DNA of 64,000 bases from Eutrigla gurnardus (taxonomy: Eukaryota > Chordata > Actinopteri > Perciformes > Triglidae), in contig OY741266.1 in assembly GCA_963514095.1 (NCBI GenBank), forward strand, positions 5,230,522-5,294,521, read 5' to 3'. Numbering within the stretch: position 1 is the first letter of the stretch; each line of letters opens with the position of its first letter. The position numbers and the translations under genes were made by a program. Below, piece by piece: positions 12,667 through 24,290 of the stretch. A model generated the notes under the pieces. It saw only the letters and a program-made list of their open reading frames with translations. It was not told the origin of the DNA and ran no database searches.

Positions 12667-13715
12667 GTGAGTGTTTGCACACAGCAGATTTTGTCTTTTA
12701 TTTTTTCAGAAAACCTTGTAGAGGATATTGTTTGCTTATTTTTCCTGCAGTAGCCTAGAAATAATGACAAAAGAGGAAGAAAACCAAGAGTTACAACTGC
12801 TGGTAGGTTCAAAGTAGGTCTAACAGCTGCCAATTAAGACTAGTAATAAGTGGATAATAACAGCTGTGTGTGTGGTCAAGTCAACATGTTTATATTTTTG
12901 TGAAACCTTAATAGATATAATGAATGATGTAGATGAAATTAAAGTTGAGCACATGTTGTTGGGGGAGGGGCCTCCTCTGTAGAGCTAATCATCTGCTGGC
13001 TTTATACATGCAGCAAAGTGTAATTTCACTTAGCACGAAGCATTTCTCCCACCCAACTGAAACTGTTGAGAAAGGAAAAGCTCCCTGGATTTAGCATTGC
13101 TGTTTTATTTTATTTCAAAAGTGAGTGTTGTGGTGGAACATTTAACACCAGGGGTGTCAAACAACGGGCCCCACAAAGGATCCAATCTGGCCCAACAAGG
13201 AATGTAAGGAATGCAAGAAGTGCTCAAGGAATGCAATATTCAGTATTCTTTAAGGTGGAAAATAAAATATCTCACAAGGACAACTGGGAAGAGTAAAGAT
13301 GAGTGAGTTGCTGGCAGGTTTGAGGAAACGACATATGTTTTCTATCAGTGGGGACAATGTAAGCTGTTCATCTGTGTTGTTAATGGATTGCTCATTAATT
13401 GTGTAATACATCCATCCGTTGCACTTAACAAGTACCACTTTTACACAACTGTTAACCAGGTCGAGCTCTAAATCCACTAAACCAGCCTGAAAATGAAGAA
13501 ATTCTGAAACACTCTATGAGCAGAGCAGGATAGTTGTTGGATCCTATCAGGCCTGTCAGATGCAACGCGGATTGGCCAATATCCGTTATAGGAGCAGGAC
13601 TTCGACTAGATACTTCCAATATCGGTCAGGCTATATTTGACAGCTCTAGTAATAGTTTCTCATTTTTCATATCATTATAGACACGTCTAGTTGCCAAATT
13701 GCCAAACAGCACAAA

Positions 13716-13912
13716 TACGCATCTGGAAGAACAGTCACAAATTCCCATAAACACACACAAGGTTTACCTTGTGGAAAGCCTTCCAGAAGAGTTGAAGCTG
13801 CAAAAGGGTGGGCCGACATCATATTAAACCCTATGGATTAAGAATGGGATGTCACTTAAATTCATATGCGAGTCAAGGCAGGTGAGCCAATACTTTTGGC
13901 AATATAGTGTAT
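13716..13912 (+). mobile_element. Tc1-like transposon 3' end
   Basis: Shows the C-terminal and 3' non-coding signature of a fish Tc1 element: ACCTTGTGGAAAGCCTTCC, then GGGTGGGCCGACATCATATT, then the terminal GCCAATACTTTTGGCAATAT-AGTGTA. The 5' part, including most of the transposase, is absent. Solo 3' relic. Confidence 0.8.
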
Positions 13913-15862
13913 TTATCTTGGATGACATTTTTGTAAAATGTACTCATCACGGTTGTGCACACCGCCTCATGAACACATGGCATTAGTTGAAACGAGCAAA
14001 TTACAACAAATGTGTGCAGTTAAGAGGGTCTGTTGAGTCCAACTCGGTACAAGCAAAACCTCATGGAAAGAATTAGGGTCAGATTACAACAAAAAAATCC
14101 AAAAACAGAAATAATGCAGATCGACCTGTAGATTACAGGAGAGTTCAAATAAATACAGTAGCTGCCAATAGATGCGAGTGATCAGCGTGGCCTGCTGCTG
14201 CATGATAGCGGGTCCCCAAAGCGTTTAGTGAGCACACACTGAAACAAGCAAACTGTTAGCGGAGCTGGCTCCCTCTGTTAGTCTTTGTGACTGAAGAATG
14301 TTCATGTGTTCACTGAGCAGTATTTATGACTGCAGTGTGTTAGTTGAGAGTTTGTGAGTGTGTGTGTGAGTTACTCATTGAGTGTGTGTGTGTTTGACTC
14401 CATGTAAACAATTGAGAAGCAGCAGAATGTGAAGACCCCAAAGCAGCAGATTCCACAGCTACTCTTGCATACAAATACACACTTACGCAGTATGTATTAC
14501 ACAGTCAAAACAAATTATCTATGGAAGAAGAAAAAAAACAAATCTACGGTGGGCAGATACGCCAGAGAATGTGCTCAAGGGCCCTCTAGAGTGACCTTCC
14601 AGCAGTGAAAACACGATGTAGAGCCATACAGCCATACGTGCTGGCGTTTAGGAAAATGAGATGTGTCAGAGCAACCTGCAGGTCTGACAGTCAGTTTCAT
14701 GTGTACCAGGTTGAAAGATAGTTTCGTTGGTGGGCTCCGATCCAGACTGAGTGAAGATATATCCGCATCTCTTTGAGCTTTGCTCTTACAGTCACTATTT
14801 TCTGATTACTGAGTTCCTGGAAAAACTCCTCAAGCCAGAAAGCATGTTGTGTTACTATGACAACCTGCAATGTTGAAGATTTTTCAATATGTTGAAATGT
14901 TATTCAAACACAGAATAAATGAACGACGATATGATGAATGCTGCGATCCACTTGACCTGAACCGATGCCTGAAATCCGTTCCTTGCTTGGAGTTTCACAC
15001 AGTACACAAACACCGGCCTCGTGGATGAAGTCCCGTGTTTGTTTGACCCACCCACCACCCATCGCCTCATCCTGCCATTGTGGGGAAACATAGTGGTGAA
15101 AGACGTTATATTTAGAGAAATCCTGCACATATGTCATGACATATGTCAAGACATATGTGAGCTGGATGGTCCTGGTCGGATTATCAAGGACATACATCTT
15201 ACTCTGTGTCACATCTGTCAACTGAATGCAGTTACTTCTCATGATGGACGGAGACCCCGAAGTCACCCCTCAAATATTAGGACACAGAACCAAAACTTGG
15301 CAAGCAGGTTTGACAAACCATGGCATTAGTCCAGTGGAACATACCTTAATATTAGGAAATATTACGCAAATAATTTGGTGTGACAGAGTTCCAAAAACAT
15401 GTGTTGATATATGTCTGAAAAGGCTCGAAATTACCTTTACATGATGAATATGGATGATCAGGTTTTTGAGAGTAAGAGAGGCTTCACACAGAGGCATTTT
15501 GTGTTGGTCCTGAATTGCGTAATCTTGAGTAATGAATCATTAATTAATGAAAAAGTATATTTATTTATTTATTGTAAGCTTGAAAATAGTCATCCTCGTC
15601 GTCCTTGGGGGGAAATGAAGTTCCACTGAACCTCATTAATGATTTAGGTTGTTAACTTGTTTGTCAGGACGCTGCTGTCTGCTGGAGTAGACACAGCTTG
15701 GATTGTCAGCAGTTAACTGTGTATGTTTGTTATCTGTGTTTGTTCATCTGTACACACACACACACATTAGACCTTCTGTCTCTCCCTGTATTTCTCAGCT
15801 AAAAGATGAATTACAAGTATTGAAAGTGAACCATCTGTGTTATCCCTGAGGAAAGAGCAAAC

Positions 15863-15876
15863 ATTCTCTCTCTCAT

Positions 15877-15924
<48 letters not shown>

Positions 15925-15958
15925 TTTTATATATATATATATATATTTTTTTTTTTAT
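15863..15958. repeat. (CT)n-(TA)n tract
   Basis: CT-rich run followed by two AT runs that form a TATATA-AAAGTTTT-ATATAT palindrome. It abuts the left side of the split Tc1 element. Confidence 0.95.
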
Positions 15959-15975
15959 GTGTTAGAAGCTTGAAA

Positions 15976-17384
15976 AAATGGGCAAGCGTAAGGATTTAAG
16001 TGAATTTGACAAGGGCCAAATTGTGATGCTAAACGAGCATCAGACAGCATCTCCAAAGCAGCTTTTGTGGGATGTTCCCGGTCTGCAGGGGGCCCCTAGT
16101 TTCGTAGACCAGGCGCAGTCAGCTTTCAGCGCACCTGCGCCGCGCCGACGGGGTGTGTCCGCCTGGACTTTGCAAGTTTCGTGCACCGCGCAGGCTCGCG
16201 CAGGCACACCTCCCGTCTCGCCCACCGGCGCAAGTGGGAAAGAGGGAGGAGAAGAAGGCGTGAGTGGGAGACGAGGAGGAGACGAGGCGTGGACTGGGAT
16301 TAATACAGCCGATTCAGATCTTCACCAATCAAATGAGCTCCTCTCCTCTCCTTTAATGCGTTAGGGGAGGTTCAGTGCAAGTTCCGTCACTTGACAACCC
16401 GATGACAGAAGCAGCGCTGCTGCTCCCACCACGCGCATCACGCGCTGTGCGCGCGTATCATAATAATAACAATGCCGATATTATAAAAAACAGGAGAGAG
16501 AGAGGGAGATGTTTTGGTCCGAGAGGCTGAGTTTCCGTTACGCGTGCCATCCGCCTTTGATCTGACGTCAGATGTGACGGGACAATCTATATAGATATAA
16601 ATTCACGTGTTGATTCAATTAGTTGCATTAAATAGTGTTTGTTGTGATTATTTATTGCATTTAAATGTGCCTGGAACTGTGGAAACCTGCCTGTGAGGTC
16701 TCGGTGACGTGTGCGCACTGCGCGCAGTCAGCCAAACTTCCACTCCGCCAGCTGTGATTCGCATTGAATGAATGGACTTTATTTACGCCTTGCGCCGAAA
16801 GTAGACCAGGTTGGAGCTGGCGAGCTTTCAGCGCAGTCTCGGCGAGGCTTTTTGCCACGAAACTTCCGCTACGCCAAGCTGAATCTGTGACGCCTCCCCC
16901 TGCTGCGCCCCCACACCCATCTTGGCGCAGGCGATCCACCAAACTGCCAAACTGACGGTGCGCAAGGCTGCGCGGGTCGAAACTTGCATTGCGCCGGCTC
17001 CGCCACCCTGCGCCGCCCTGCGCTGCGCCACGAAACTAGGGCCCAGAGTGTCCATGCTGGCCCATGTCCACTGTCAAAGCCCCAACAATGGACATGTGAG
17101 CATCAGAACTGGACCACAGAGCAATGGAAGAAGGTGGCCTGGTCTGATGAATCATGTTTTATTTTACATCACATGGATTGCCTGGTACGTGTTTATTGCT
17201 TACCTGGTGAACACATGGCACCAGGATGCATTATGGGAAGAAGGCAAGCTGGTGGAGGCAGTCTGATGCTTTGGGCAATGTTCTGCTGGGAAACCTCGGG
17301 TTCTGCCATTCATGTGGATGTAACTTTGACACGTACCACCTACATAAGCATTGTTGCAGACCATGTAGACCCTTTCACGGGGTG
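15976..17384 (+). pseudogene. Tc1-like transposase, interrupted and truncated
   Basis: The N-terminus begins MGKRKDLSEFDKGQIVM at 15978, the classic start of a fish Tc1 transposase. It breaks at about 16088, where a 956-base MITE starts. After the MITE, at 17045, the frame resumes with WTTEQWKKVAWSDES (D of SDES is the first catalytic residue), then PGEHMAPGC and MGRRQAGGGS, and stops at about 17384 in a TA repeat. Most of the helix-turn-helix region is missing at the MITE site. The second D and third E are lost with the 3' end. It is not functional. Confidence 0.88.
16089..17044 (+). mobile_element. GGGCCCTAGTTTCGT MITE, copy A
   Basis: About 956 bases with termini GGGCCCCTAGTTTCGTAG and GCCACGAAACTAGGGCCC. 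Internal landmarks are shared with copies B (27132-28085) and C (33520-34470): a GGGAAAGAGGGAGGAG stretch, AAACAGGAGAGAGAGAGGGA and TCTGACGTCAGATGTGAC. GC-rich open frames here are repeated in every copy and look non-coding. It sits inside a Tc1 relic; the target duplication is unclear because the left end is altered. Confidence 0.85.
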
Positions 17385-17451
17385 TATATATATATATATA
17401 TATATATATACAGTATATATATATATACAGTATATATATATATATATATAT
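17384..17451. repeat. (TA)n tract with ACAGT interruptions
   Basis: TATATA runs broken twice by CAGT at 17411 and 17429. It ends the truncated Tc1 element. Confidence 0.95.
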
Positions 17452-17877
17452 TAATCTGAAAACAATTTTGACTAACATAATTCTAACGCTTCCAAAATGT
17501 TATCAGATTGATCATGATTAATCACCATTTGTAAATATACCTGATAAATTGCCATCTTCCCGTATATTGTTGTGTGAACATAAAGATAAATGACAGAAGG
17601 CATAAATGCACCAGAATGTGAAGCCTCGACAAATAGGGATGCACCGATACCACTTTTTATCACACTGATTACAAATACTTCATAATATAATTTCAAGTGG
17701 ATTGAATTACAATTGGCTCACTACGCTGGGGAACACTGACCCCGCTGGAAGCACAGTACAGTCATCAGTGTAAAAAAGTGAAACATGTATATCAGCACAC
17801 CAGTATATCAGGACTCTGTCTGTGTCCATGCATCAAAGACGAACCTGTCTATGTGTCTCCCTCTCCTGTCTCTACAG

Positions 17878-18202
17878 ACGTATTCTCAGCAGATGTGTGT
17901 GGCTCGGATAAGGAACTGGATGTGGAAACCTGCCAGTGTGTGTGTCGGCACGACCATCACACTCAGGACTGCGGCCCCAACCGACACCTTGACCGCAATA
18001 CGTGTCAGTGCGTCTGTAACACGGCGTCCGCTGCTTCCTGCCCACAGAACCACGTCTTCAATAAGGACAGCTGTCAGTGCACATGTGGCAAGACGTGTCC
18101 GAGGCACCAGCCCCTCAACAAAACAAAGTGTTCCTGCGAATGTAACGAGTCGCCCAACAAATGTTTCCTAAAAGGGCGGAGGTTTCACCAACCCACATGC
18201 AG
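17878..18202 (+). CDS. vegfc: vegfc exon 6: BR3P/silk-repeat exon
   Basis: 325 bases between the acceptor TCTCTACAG and the donor GTAAGG. The split first codon is completed by exon 5 to give D. It encodes four C-x10-C-x-C-x-C repeats, beginning CGSDKELDVETCQCVC, CGPNRHLDRNTCQCVC, CPQNHVFNKDSCQCTC and CPRHQPLNKTKCSCEC, then a segment with LKGRRFHQPTC. This is the C-terminal propeptide of VEGF-C, which is cut from the growth-factor domain but stays disulphide-linked and helps processing (family knowledge). It ends two bases into a codon, matching exon 7. NKT in the fourth repeat is a possible glycosylation site. Confidence 0.96.
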
Positions 18203-18251
18203 GTAAGGAGGGGTGTGGAGGGAAATCTGCTCCAGATTTTAAACATCATAC

Positions 18252-18881
18252 TAGAGCTGTGCGATATTACGATATATATCGTAGTACGATATAAAAATGT
18301 CTACCGTAGGATATAACCCTCTGTCTTTATATCGTAATTTTAACGTGTAGGCTACTTGTTTAGCACTGTTGCTACACGCATTTCCACTGCATGCGTCTCC
18401 GCTGCGTTGCGTCTCCGCCACGCCAGCGGAGCAGATACGTTTCACTTTAGTCTATGGGTCAATCCCCACCAGGTCCGCTGCGCTGCGTGTCCGCTGCGCT
18501 GCGTGTCCGCTGCGTCTCAGCTCCGGCAGTCCGCAGCTCTCCGCAACAAATACGGACTTCTATTTCTGGCGGATGCCGGACCACGGCGCAGCAATTCAGC
18601 ACAGGGCAAATATAGCGAAACAGGAAGTTCGGTACATACTCAACAATAAAAGTTTTCAAAATAAAACACTTGTGTTAATAAAACCACTTGACCACGTCAA
18701 AAAAAGTGCCATTCATTTGCCTTTCATTCACATGGTTATCAAAAATAGTGCTGAGATGTGATTTATTTATTTATATATATATCATTCTAAGAAAAAATAC
18801 TATATCGGGATATATATCGTTATCGGGATATAAAATTAGCTATATCGGGATACAAAATTTTGTCCATATCGCACAGCACTA
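18252..18881. mobile_element. hAT-like MITE with TAGAGCTGTGCGATAT ends
   Basis: Starts TAGAGCTGTGCGATATTACG and ends ...ATATCGCACAGCACTA, near-perfect inverted termini, with several internal TATCGGGATATA words near both ends. The interior contains a GC-rich run of repeated GTCCGCTGCG words. The 8-base flanks (CATCATAC and CATCCGGT) agree in only the first four bases, so the target duplication is not proven. It abuts the composite MITE that follows. Confidence 0.65.
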
Positions 18882-18887
18882 CATCCG

Positions 18888-19620
18888 GTGCAGCGCTCCG
18901 CAGCTGCACCGGATTCCCCGTCCAACACCGAACGGCGGGACACCGGGACCTTGCGTGCCGCTCAGACCAGCTGCAGCCCCAACTCCTGTTCCAGCTCGCA
19001 GCAAAGTTGCGCGTTTCCACGGACAACAGGCTGCCGAGGCCAGTCACGAGCTGCTGTATTTTTATTTTTTTATTTTTTCAGGCATTGATTTAATTAGCAG
19101 TGGATAGATATGAAAAACAGGAGAGAGAGAGGGAGATGTTTTGGTCCGAGAGGCTGAGTTTCCGTTACGCGTGCCATCCGCCTTTGATCTGACGTCAGAT
19201 GTGACGGGACAATCTATATAGATATAAATTCACGTGTTGATTCAATTAGTTGCATTAAATAGTGTTTCTTGTGATTATTTATTGCATTTAAATGTGCCTG
19301 GAACTGTGGAAACCTGCCTGTGAGGTCTTGATGACGTGTGCGCACTGCGCACCGGTGAGCCAAACTGCCACTACGCCAGCTGTAATTCGCCTTGCGCCAA
19401 GAGTAGACCAGGTTGGAGCTGGCGGGCTTTCGGCACAGTCTCGGCGAGGCTTTTTGCCACGAAACTTCCGCTTTGCCAAGCTGAATCTGTGACGCCTCCC
19501 TCCCAGGTGATCAACCAAACTGCCAAACTGACCGTGCGCAAGGCTGTGCTGGTCGAAACTTGCATTACGCCGGCTCCGCCGCTCTGCGCCACCCTGCGCT
19601 GCGCCACGAAACTAGGCCCC
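18888..19620 (+). mobile_element. Composite MITE, copy E: GC-rich module + Harbinger-like right part
   Basis: The right part (19110-19620) matches copies A and B from AAACAGGAGAGAGAGAGGGA to the terminal GCCACGAAACTAGGCCC. The left part (18888-19085) is not the normal MITE left half but a GC-rich module, readable as CTGCACCGGATTCCCCGTCC and GTTTCCACGGACAACAGGCT. The same module-to-MITE junction occurs inverted in copy D, so both descend from one composite. The left terminus is missing. Confidence 0.75.
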
Positions 19621-21320
19621 TCAGCGTTGGGACATGAGCAGCAACACAAATGGTGGACCTTGTGACACGCCCGTCAATCGACCAATGAGATCATCAGTTT
19701 AACTGATCCCATTGATCGATCAAGATTCTTAATGTGTAATGGTTGAATGGCTTATTAACATGGATGTTGTAACTTTGCATCAGTGATAAGAGACGGTTAA
19801 ACAATGAAACGATGCTCAATCCAGATTGGCTGATGTTCCAACACACATTCTTCTGGTCTACTTTGCTGTTATTGTATCGTCATATTACTATGTGTTATGT
19901 GAAGCCAAGTGGGTTTGTATAGAATTATAAAGTGGATTATGCACCAGATATTTTATTGAATTACCTAATTAGCATATTTTTTTTCTAGATTGTGATCATG
20001 ACGAGGCATTCGGCAGCGGTATAACAGTTATAATTCAGTGGTTCAAAGGTTGCATCATTCTAGAGTAGAGTCGTGCCCTCTCGACCTCTAACACACACAC
20101 ACACACTGGCACACTGGCAGTACACTCCAGTCCGGCAGTAGTTGGTTATTGCAGTGAACCCGGTGAGTAATACAAGACCTTAGTGTGCTAATGACTTCTC
20201 CTAGCTGTCACTTAACCATTTCCTCTTCCCGCCTTGAAGGAAACACACACATACACACACATCCATCCATCCCATCCAGTCTTGACCCTTTCTGACCTGT
20301 TTGAAAGTGATTTATGAGGAGAAACCAGCGGTTGGAATCTAGTGTCTGGGATCTGGCGCTGGTGTGTACGTGGTTGTGAGTGTGTGTGTGTGTGTGTGTC
20401 TATTTGAACTCTTGGATATTTCTTCGTGGGTTCATAGATCTCTTTAAGCAACCATGACTAAATATTCTGTGACACCCCGTGCAGCCAGAAATGCAGTGGC
20501 AATTACATGGCGTTCCCGGAGTCTTTGTCGTGTTGATGAAGTGCTACGTGAAACAGGACTCCATCCCTCCAACGCTGCATGTTTTCTTTGGAATTCCACG
20601 GATCCTTGTGTAATCACTTGATGGTAGGCCTTGACTCTGTGCTGGGGTTCACCAGATATCAGCTTTTCAAGGCCAATACTAATGTTTTTTGGTTTTTAGC
20701 TGTTTTTTGTTGCCAATTCGGACTTACATGTACTTGAGAATTTCCTTGTAGGGAAAATTCAAGTGGTCACCATTACTTAACTTTTTATTCTTGTTGGGTT
20801 AAAAAAACAACCTGAAACAGGATTTAGAACACACTGTATCATGATGCAAAAGAACAATAAGTGCAACAGTTTGGCATCCTGTCTGGTGCTTCAAGCCTGG
20901 GCTACAAATCACACGGTAGTTGTGAAGGCTTTACTGCTATGAAATCTAAACCTTAGTCATAACCTTTGACCTTAAGAACACACAAGAAAACAGTTAGTGT
21001 TCGTTTTTGTAAGGTGGCAGTGGTTCTCAATCATTTGCAGAAGAGTGGCTGCACTGAAAGCCTGCAGACTCCTGGAAAACAGAGGATCAGCAATGTAGAC
21101 GACAAGGTGCCAAATGAATGAAGTTTTCATTCAAACCGGAGAGGAAACAATTTGGCTGCTCTCCATTAACAAACCTTTGGAATGAAATGCATATGATAGG
21201 TGGATGATATGATGGACTTTAATCAGAGGATAATGGCTCCATCCAGTCACAGCACAAATTATAGTTTGAGACGGAGAAGTAAACAAAAAGGGCCAGTATC
21301 ATCGGTGAAATCAAGATGAT

Positions 21321-22226
21321 GGGCCCTAGTTCCGTGGCGCAGCGCAGAATTTCTGCACAATCTCTATAGATTGTCCCGTCACATCTGACATCAGATCAAA
21401 GGCGGATGGCACGCGTAACGGAAACTCAGCCTGACTGAATTAACACAGCTGAAACTTGGACCTCTCGGACCAAAACACCTCCCTCTCTCTCTCCTGTTTT
21501 TCATATCTATCCACTGCTAATAAAATGCGTCTATGCCTGAAAAAAATCTGAAAAAAAAATACAGTAGCTCGTGCCTGGTCTCGCGCCTCGGCAGCCTGTT
21601 GTCCGTGGAAACGCGCAACTTTGCCGCGAGCTGGAACCGGAGTTGGGGCTGCAGCTGGTCTGAGCGGCCCGCAAGGTCCCGGTGTCCTGCCGTTCTGGTG
21701 TTGGACGGGGAATCCGGTGCAGCTGTGGAGCGCAGATGATGACGACGGTGATGATGATGATCCCCAGATTGTTTTTGCTGTAGGAGAGACTGGACCGTCC
21801 AGAGTCCAGTGCCGGCTCGTGCAGGCACTGTGTTCTCGCCACCATTATGTCTACTGCTGTGCGCCCTGACCCTGTTTTGTGATAGACATGCCTAAAATGT
21901 GCCTACAATTTCTATAGTGATATAATATTGGCATTATAATTATTATGACTATACGCACGCACAGCGCGTGATGCGCGTGGTGGGAGCAGCGGCGCTGCTT
22001 CTGTCATTGGGTTGTCAAGTGACGAAACTTGCACTGAACCTCCCCTAACCTATTAAAGGAGAGGAGAGGAGCTCATTTGATTGGTGAAGATCTGAATCGG
22101 CTGTATTAAACCCAGTCCACGCCTCGTCTCCTCCTCGTCTCCCACTCACGCCTTCTTCTCCTCCCTCTTTCCCACTTGCGTGGGTGGGAGTGACGGGAGG
22201 CGTGCCTGCGTAGCCTGCGCGCCGAC
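21321..22226 (-). mobile_element. GGGCCCTAG MITE, copy D (inverted, with module)
   Basis: Left terminus GGGCCCTAGTTCCGTGGCGC at 21321. Soon after, internal sequence is deleted (21346 jumps to ACAATCTCTATAGATTGTCC). Inverted versions of GACGTCAGAT-like and CTCTCTCTCTCCTGTTTTTC follow, then the GC-rich module (21541-21850), then the inverted other half with GGAGGAGACGAG-type sequence. The right end breaks off near 22226 without a terminus. Confidence 0.75.
21541..21850 (-). repeat. GC-rich module inside MITE copy D
   Basis: Carries the inverse of CTGCACCGGATTCCCCGTCC and CACGGACAACAGGCTGCCGA, also found at 18888-19050 and 44263-44545, and a (GAT)n block at 21735-21760. The part 21776-21807 is the exact reverse complement of 23413-23444, downstream of vegfc. 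No protein family was recognised in any frame. Confidence 0.75.
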
Positions 22227-22540
22227 GATGTCTTTAATTGCAGCTTACTGGTGGTTACATAAGTCATTCCTTTATAGCACAACGTTACATATATACTTCT
22301 GGGGATTACATTCATTACATTCACACTTCATCAGGGAAGTTGTGTTCAAATGTGACGATTATCTTGCTGAACAAAATGTGTGAATAAAAATCTTTGTTTT
22401 GCTACACATTGTTTTCTTGATTAATCCAAAATCCAATGGAAAATTCCCATTGGCTATTTGTGGAGTGCATCAGTGCAATGCTAACAATTGCTGCTGTGGT
22501 GTTAGCCTTGAAGCTAAATCCTATTCTTTCCCCGTTGCAG

Positions 22541-22649
22541 TTGTCTCAGGCCTCCCTGCGAGGTTCGGAGGCGAAGGTGTGAACCCGGGTTCTCCTTCAG
22601 CGAGGAAGTGTGTCGCTGCGTACCGTCCCACTGGAGACGACTGGACTAA
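22541..22649 (+). CDS. vegfc: vegfc exon 7: terminal coding exon
   Basis: Follows the acceptor CCCCGTTGCAG. With the two bases from exon 6 it reads S-CLRPPCEVRRRRCEPGFSF, then SEEVCRCVPSHWRRLD and the stop TAA at 22647-22649. This matches the human end (CYRRPC ... CEPGFSYSEEVCRCVPSYW). The C-x10-C-x-C unit closes the cysteine-rich C-terminal domain. It is short (36 codons) and lies over 4 kb from exon 6, so gene finders could miss it; the frame of the exon, its phase and the conserved CEPGFS-SEEVCRCVPS make it firm. Confidence 0.95.
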
Positions 22650-23155
22650 CCGGGCCGATAACTATGCTAACGAGATGCTAATGAGAAGATAACACTTAAC
22701 AAGTAGAATTCATCAGCCATCCTGCTGCTGGTCACGAGGCTCCCCATCGGTTGTGATGGCAGCTACGTGTGCGGACCCTGATGAAGCCTCGGTGACCGGA
22801 GTGCAGGTTTGGGAAGCTGCTGATGCTCCGGTGATGCTGAAGGAGGGAAATGCACTGACTGAGCTCATGAAGACATTTTAATGGGAGAACAGCTGATCGG
22901 AGCTGCAGGAAGGACTGAGTCAACACTTGTTTCAAATTACTGTCTATATATATATATATATATATTTGGGGGGGTTTGTATTAATTATGTCTCAGTATTC
23001 TTATGTCAGATATTGATTATATAATTTATTAAATGTTATTTTTCAACATGTGTTTATTGCAATTTCAATCTTTCCATGAAAATACACTGTGATCAATATT
23101 TTTGTATCTTGTATAGTATATGTGTAAAATAAAGTATACTGGATGTTGTATATTG
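22650..23155 (+). other. vegfc: vegfc 3' untranslated region
   Basis: Runs from the stop codon to about 20 bases past the AATAAA at 23128. It becomes AT-rich after 22945, with a (TA)n run at 22947-22963. The end is inferred from the signal, not from transcript data; alternative downstream sites are possible. Confidence 0.7.
23128..23133 (+). terminator. vegfc: vegfc poly(A) signal AATAAA
   Basis: Canonical AATAAA 479 bases after the stop codon, followed within 30 bases by TG-rich sequence (GGATGTTGTATATTG), a plausible downstream element. Confidence 0.65.
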
Positions 23156-23207
23156 TAAACTAAGTTGGTCTGTTCTGGTGCATATTATACTGATATAATA
23201 ATATATC

Positions 23208-23247
<40 letters not shown>

Positions 23248-24186
23248 GTATAATATATTTCTGCATTTGAATATGTTGAGCATTAAGGCCATTGAAAGAA
23301 AATGTGATTTGCAGGTGTAAAGATTCAAAAATCTGTCCGAAGCAATAGTGAACACCTCCAAAACTAACAAATATTATTTTTCAACAATCACTGCAGGAAT
23401 CTCACATTGAGAGGACTCTGGACGGTCCAGTCTCTCCTACAGCATGTTATCAAAAAGGAACGATGTTATTGTTTCCTCTTCATTTCCTACCTGGACATCG
23501 TCCAGGAGTGAGTTGTCCTCCCTGCAGCTACACAGGCGGCGGAGGACAAGTGAAGGTTAACGTCACACTAATATGAAAACATCCATCAGCCTTTAAATTG
23601 AACAAAGATGTTGTCGGTGTTGAGACCCGTTACAGAGCAGGGAGAAGAACCAGCAGTGAAACAGACAGAGAGTTTCCTGGGACGGACGCTGTCGTACCAC
23701 AGAGTGTAAGGCCTGAAGGCCATTAGTGATACTGGGCTATAAAAGTGTAATTGATACATACATATATAGTCATCACTCTGTTGTATTAATATAGATAATG
23801 CAGGTTGTACAGAAACGTCATACCGTCTGCACTTTCTTTCTGTCTCCCTCACACAAACAGATACACACACATATAAACACAGATAAACAGACGCACAAAG
23901 ACACACATACACAGATACACACACAGACACAGCGATGGACTTTGCTGAGAAATCAATTCAACATGCTAATCCTTGTGTACCGTGTGTGTGTGTGTGTGTG
24001 TGTGTGTTTGTATATGTCTATAGCTGTGTCCCAATTCAGCATCCATCCTTTAGAGGAGACCGTGAAGGCAGAAATAAGTTGTCTGCATAATGAGTCGTCT
24101 GGTCTACAGAGAACTTCCTGTATCAATTTCCTGATACTGTTGCCTAGCAACCAGTGGCGGCTTACCATAAAGAGCACATTATCTGA
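23156..24186. other. Intergenic, no gene recognised
   Basis: Contains an (AT)n tract at 23211-23244, a 32-base perfect match to the module at 21776-21807 (at 23413-23444), a (CA)-rich run near 23857-23930 and a GT run at 23981-24008. A 34-codon ATG frame at 23601-23709 has no recognised homology. Near 23715-23745 a GGGCTATAAAAG-type word resembles a repeat tail. Confidence 0.6.
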
Positions 24187-24290
24187 AGATCATCCAGCCA
24201 TCTATTGTCAACCGCTTATCCTGTTCATGGCCGTGGGGGGCTGGACCGATCCCAGCTGACATTGGCCGAAGGCTGGGTACAGCCTGGACA
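24187..24290 (-). mobile_element. SINE fragment at the root of the minisatellite
   Basis: On the plus strand it reads CATCCAGCCATCTATTGTCA, CCGCTTATCCTG, GGGGGGCTGGACCGATCCCA, GCTGACATTGGCCGAAGGC: the same order as 26051-26150 of the intact SINE. The element then dissolves into the tandem array at the CCAGTCTATCACAGGG stretch. Confidence 0.85.

Larger units (their letters stand above)
12667..17877 (+). other. vegfc: vegfc intron 5
   Basis: 5211 bases, donor GTGAGT, acceptor TGTCTCTACAG. It holds a possible hAT end CAGGGGTGTCAAAC at 13149 (weak), a Tc1 3' end (13716-13912), CT/TA tracts (15863-15958) and a Tc1 copy split by a MITE (15976-17384). Nothing recognisable is seen in 12667-13140, 13913-15860 (apart from one degenerate dispersed repeat near 15020) or 17452-17877. 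Confidence 0.9.
18203..22540 (+). other. vegfc: vegfc intron 6
   Basis: 4338 bases, donor GTAAGG, acceptor CCCCGTTGCAG. It holds an hAT-like MITE (18252-18881), a composite Harbinger-like MITE (18888-19620) and a rearranged copy of the same family (21321-22226). In 19621-21320 only short CA/GT runs are visible and no gene was recognised. Confidence 0.9.

Noticed and set aside
12429..12833. 134-codon frame on the minus strand
   Set aside because: It overlaps vegfc exon 5 in antisense and includes both intron edges; no family features.
13148..13200. CAGGGGTGTCAAAC, typical left end of an hAT family
   Set aside because: Only the terminal 14 bases are convincing; no matching right end or duplication was found nearby.
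16661..17055. GC-rich frames of 75-93 codons repeated at 16.7, 19.4, 27.8 and 33.5 kb
   Set aside because: They lie in copies of the same MITE, exist on both strands and show no conserved domain; repetition reflects the element, not a gene family.
23601..23709. Short ATG frame downstream of vegfc (about 34 codons)
   Set aside because: No recognisable homology, no clear splice sites, and length expected by chance.
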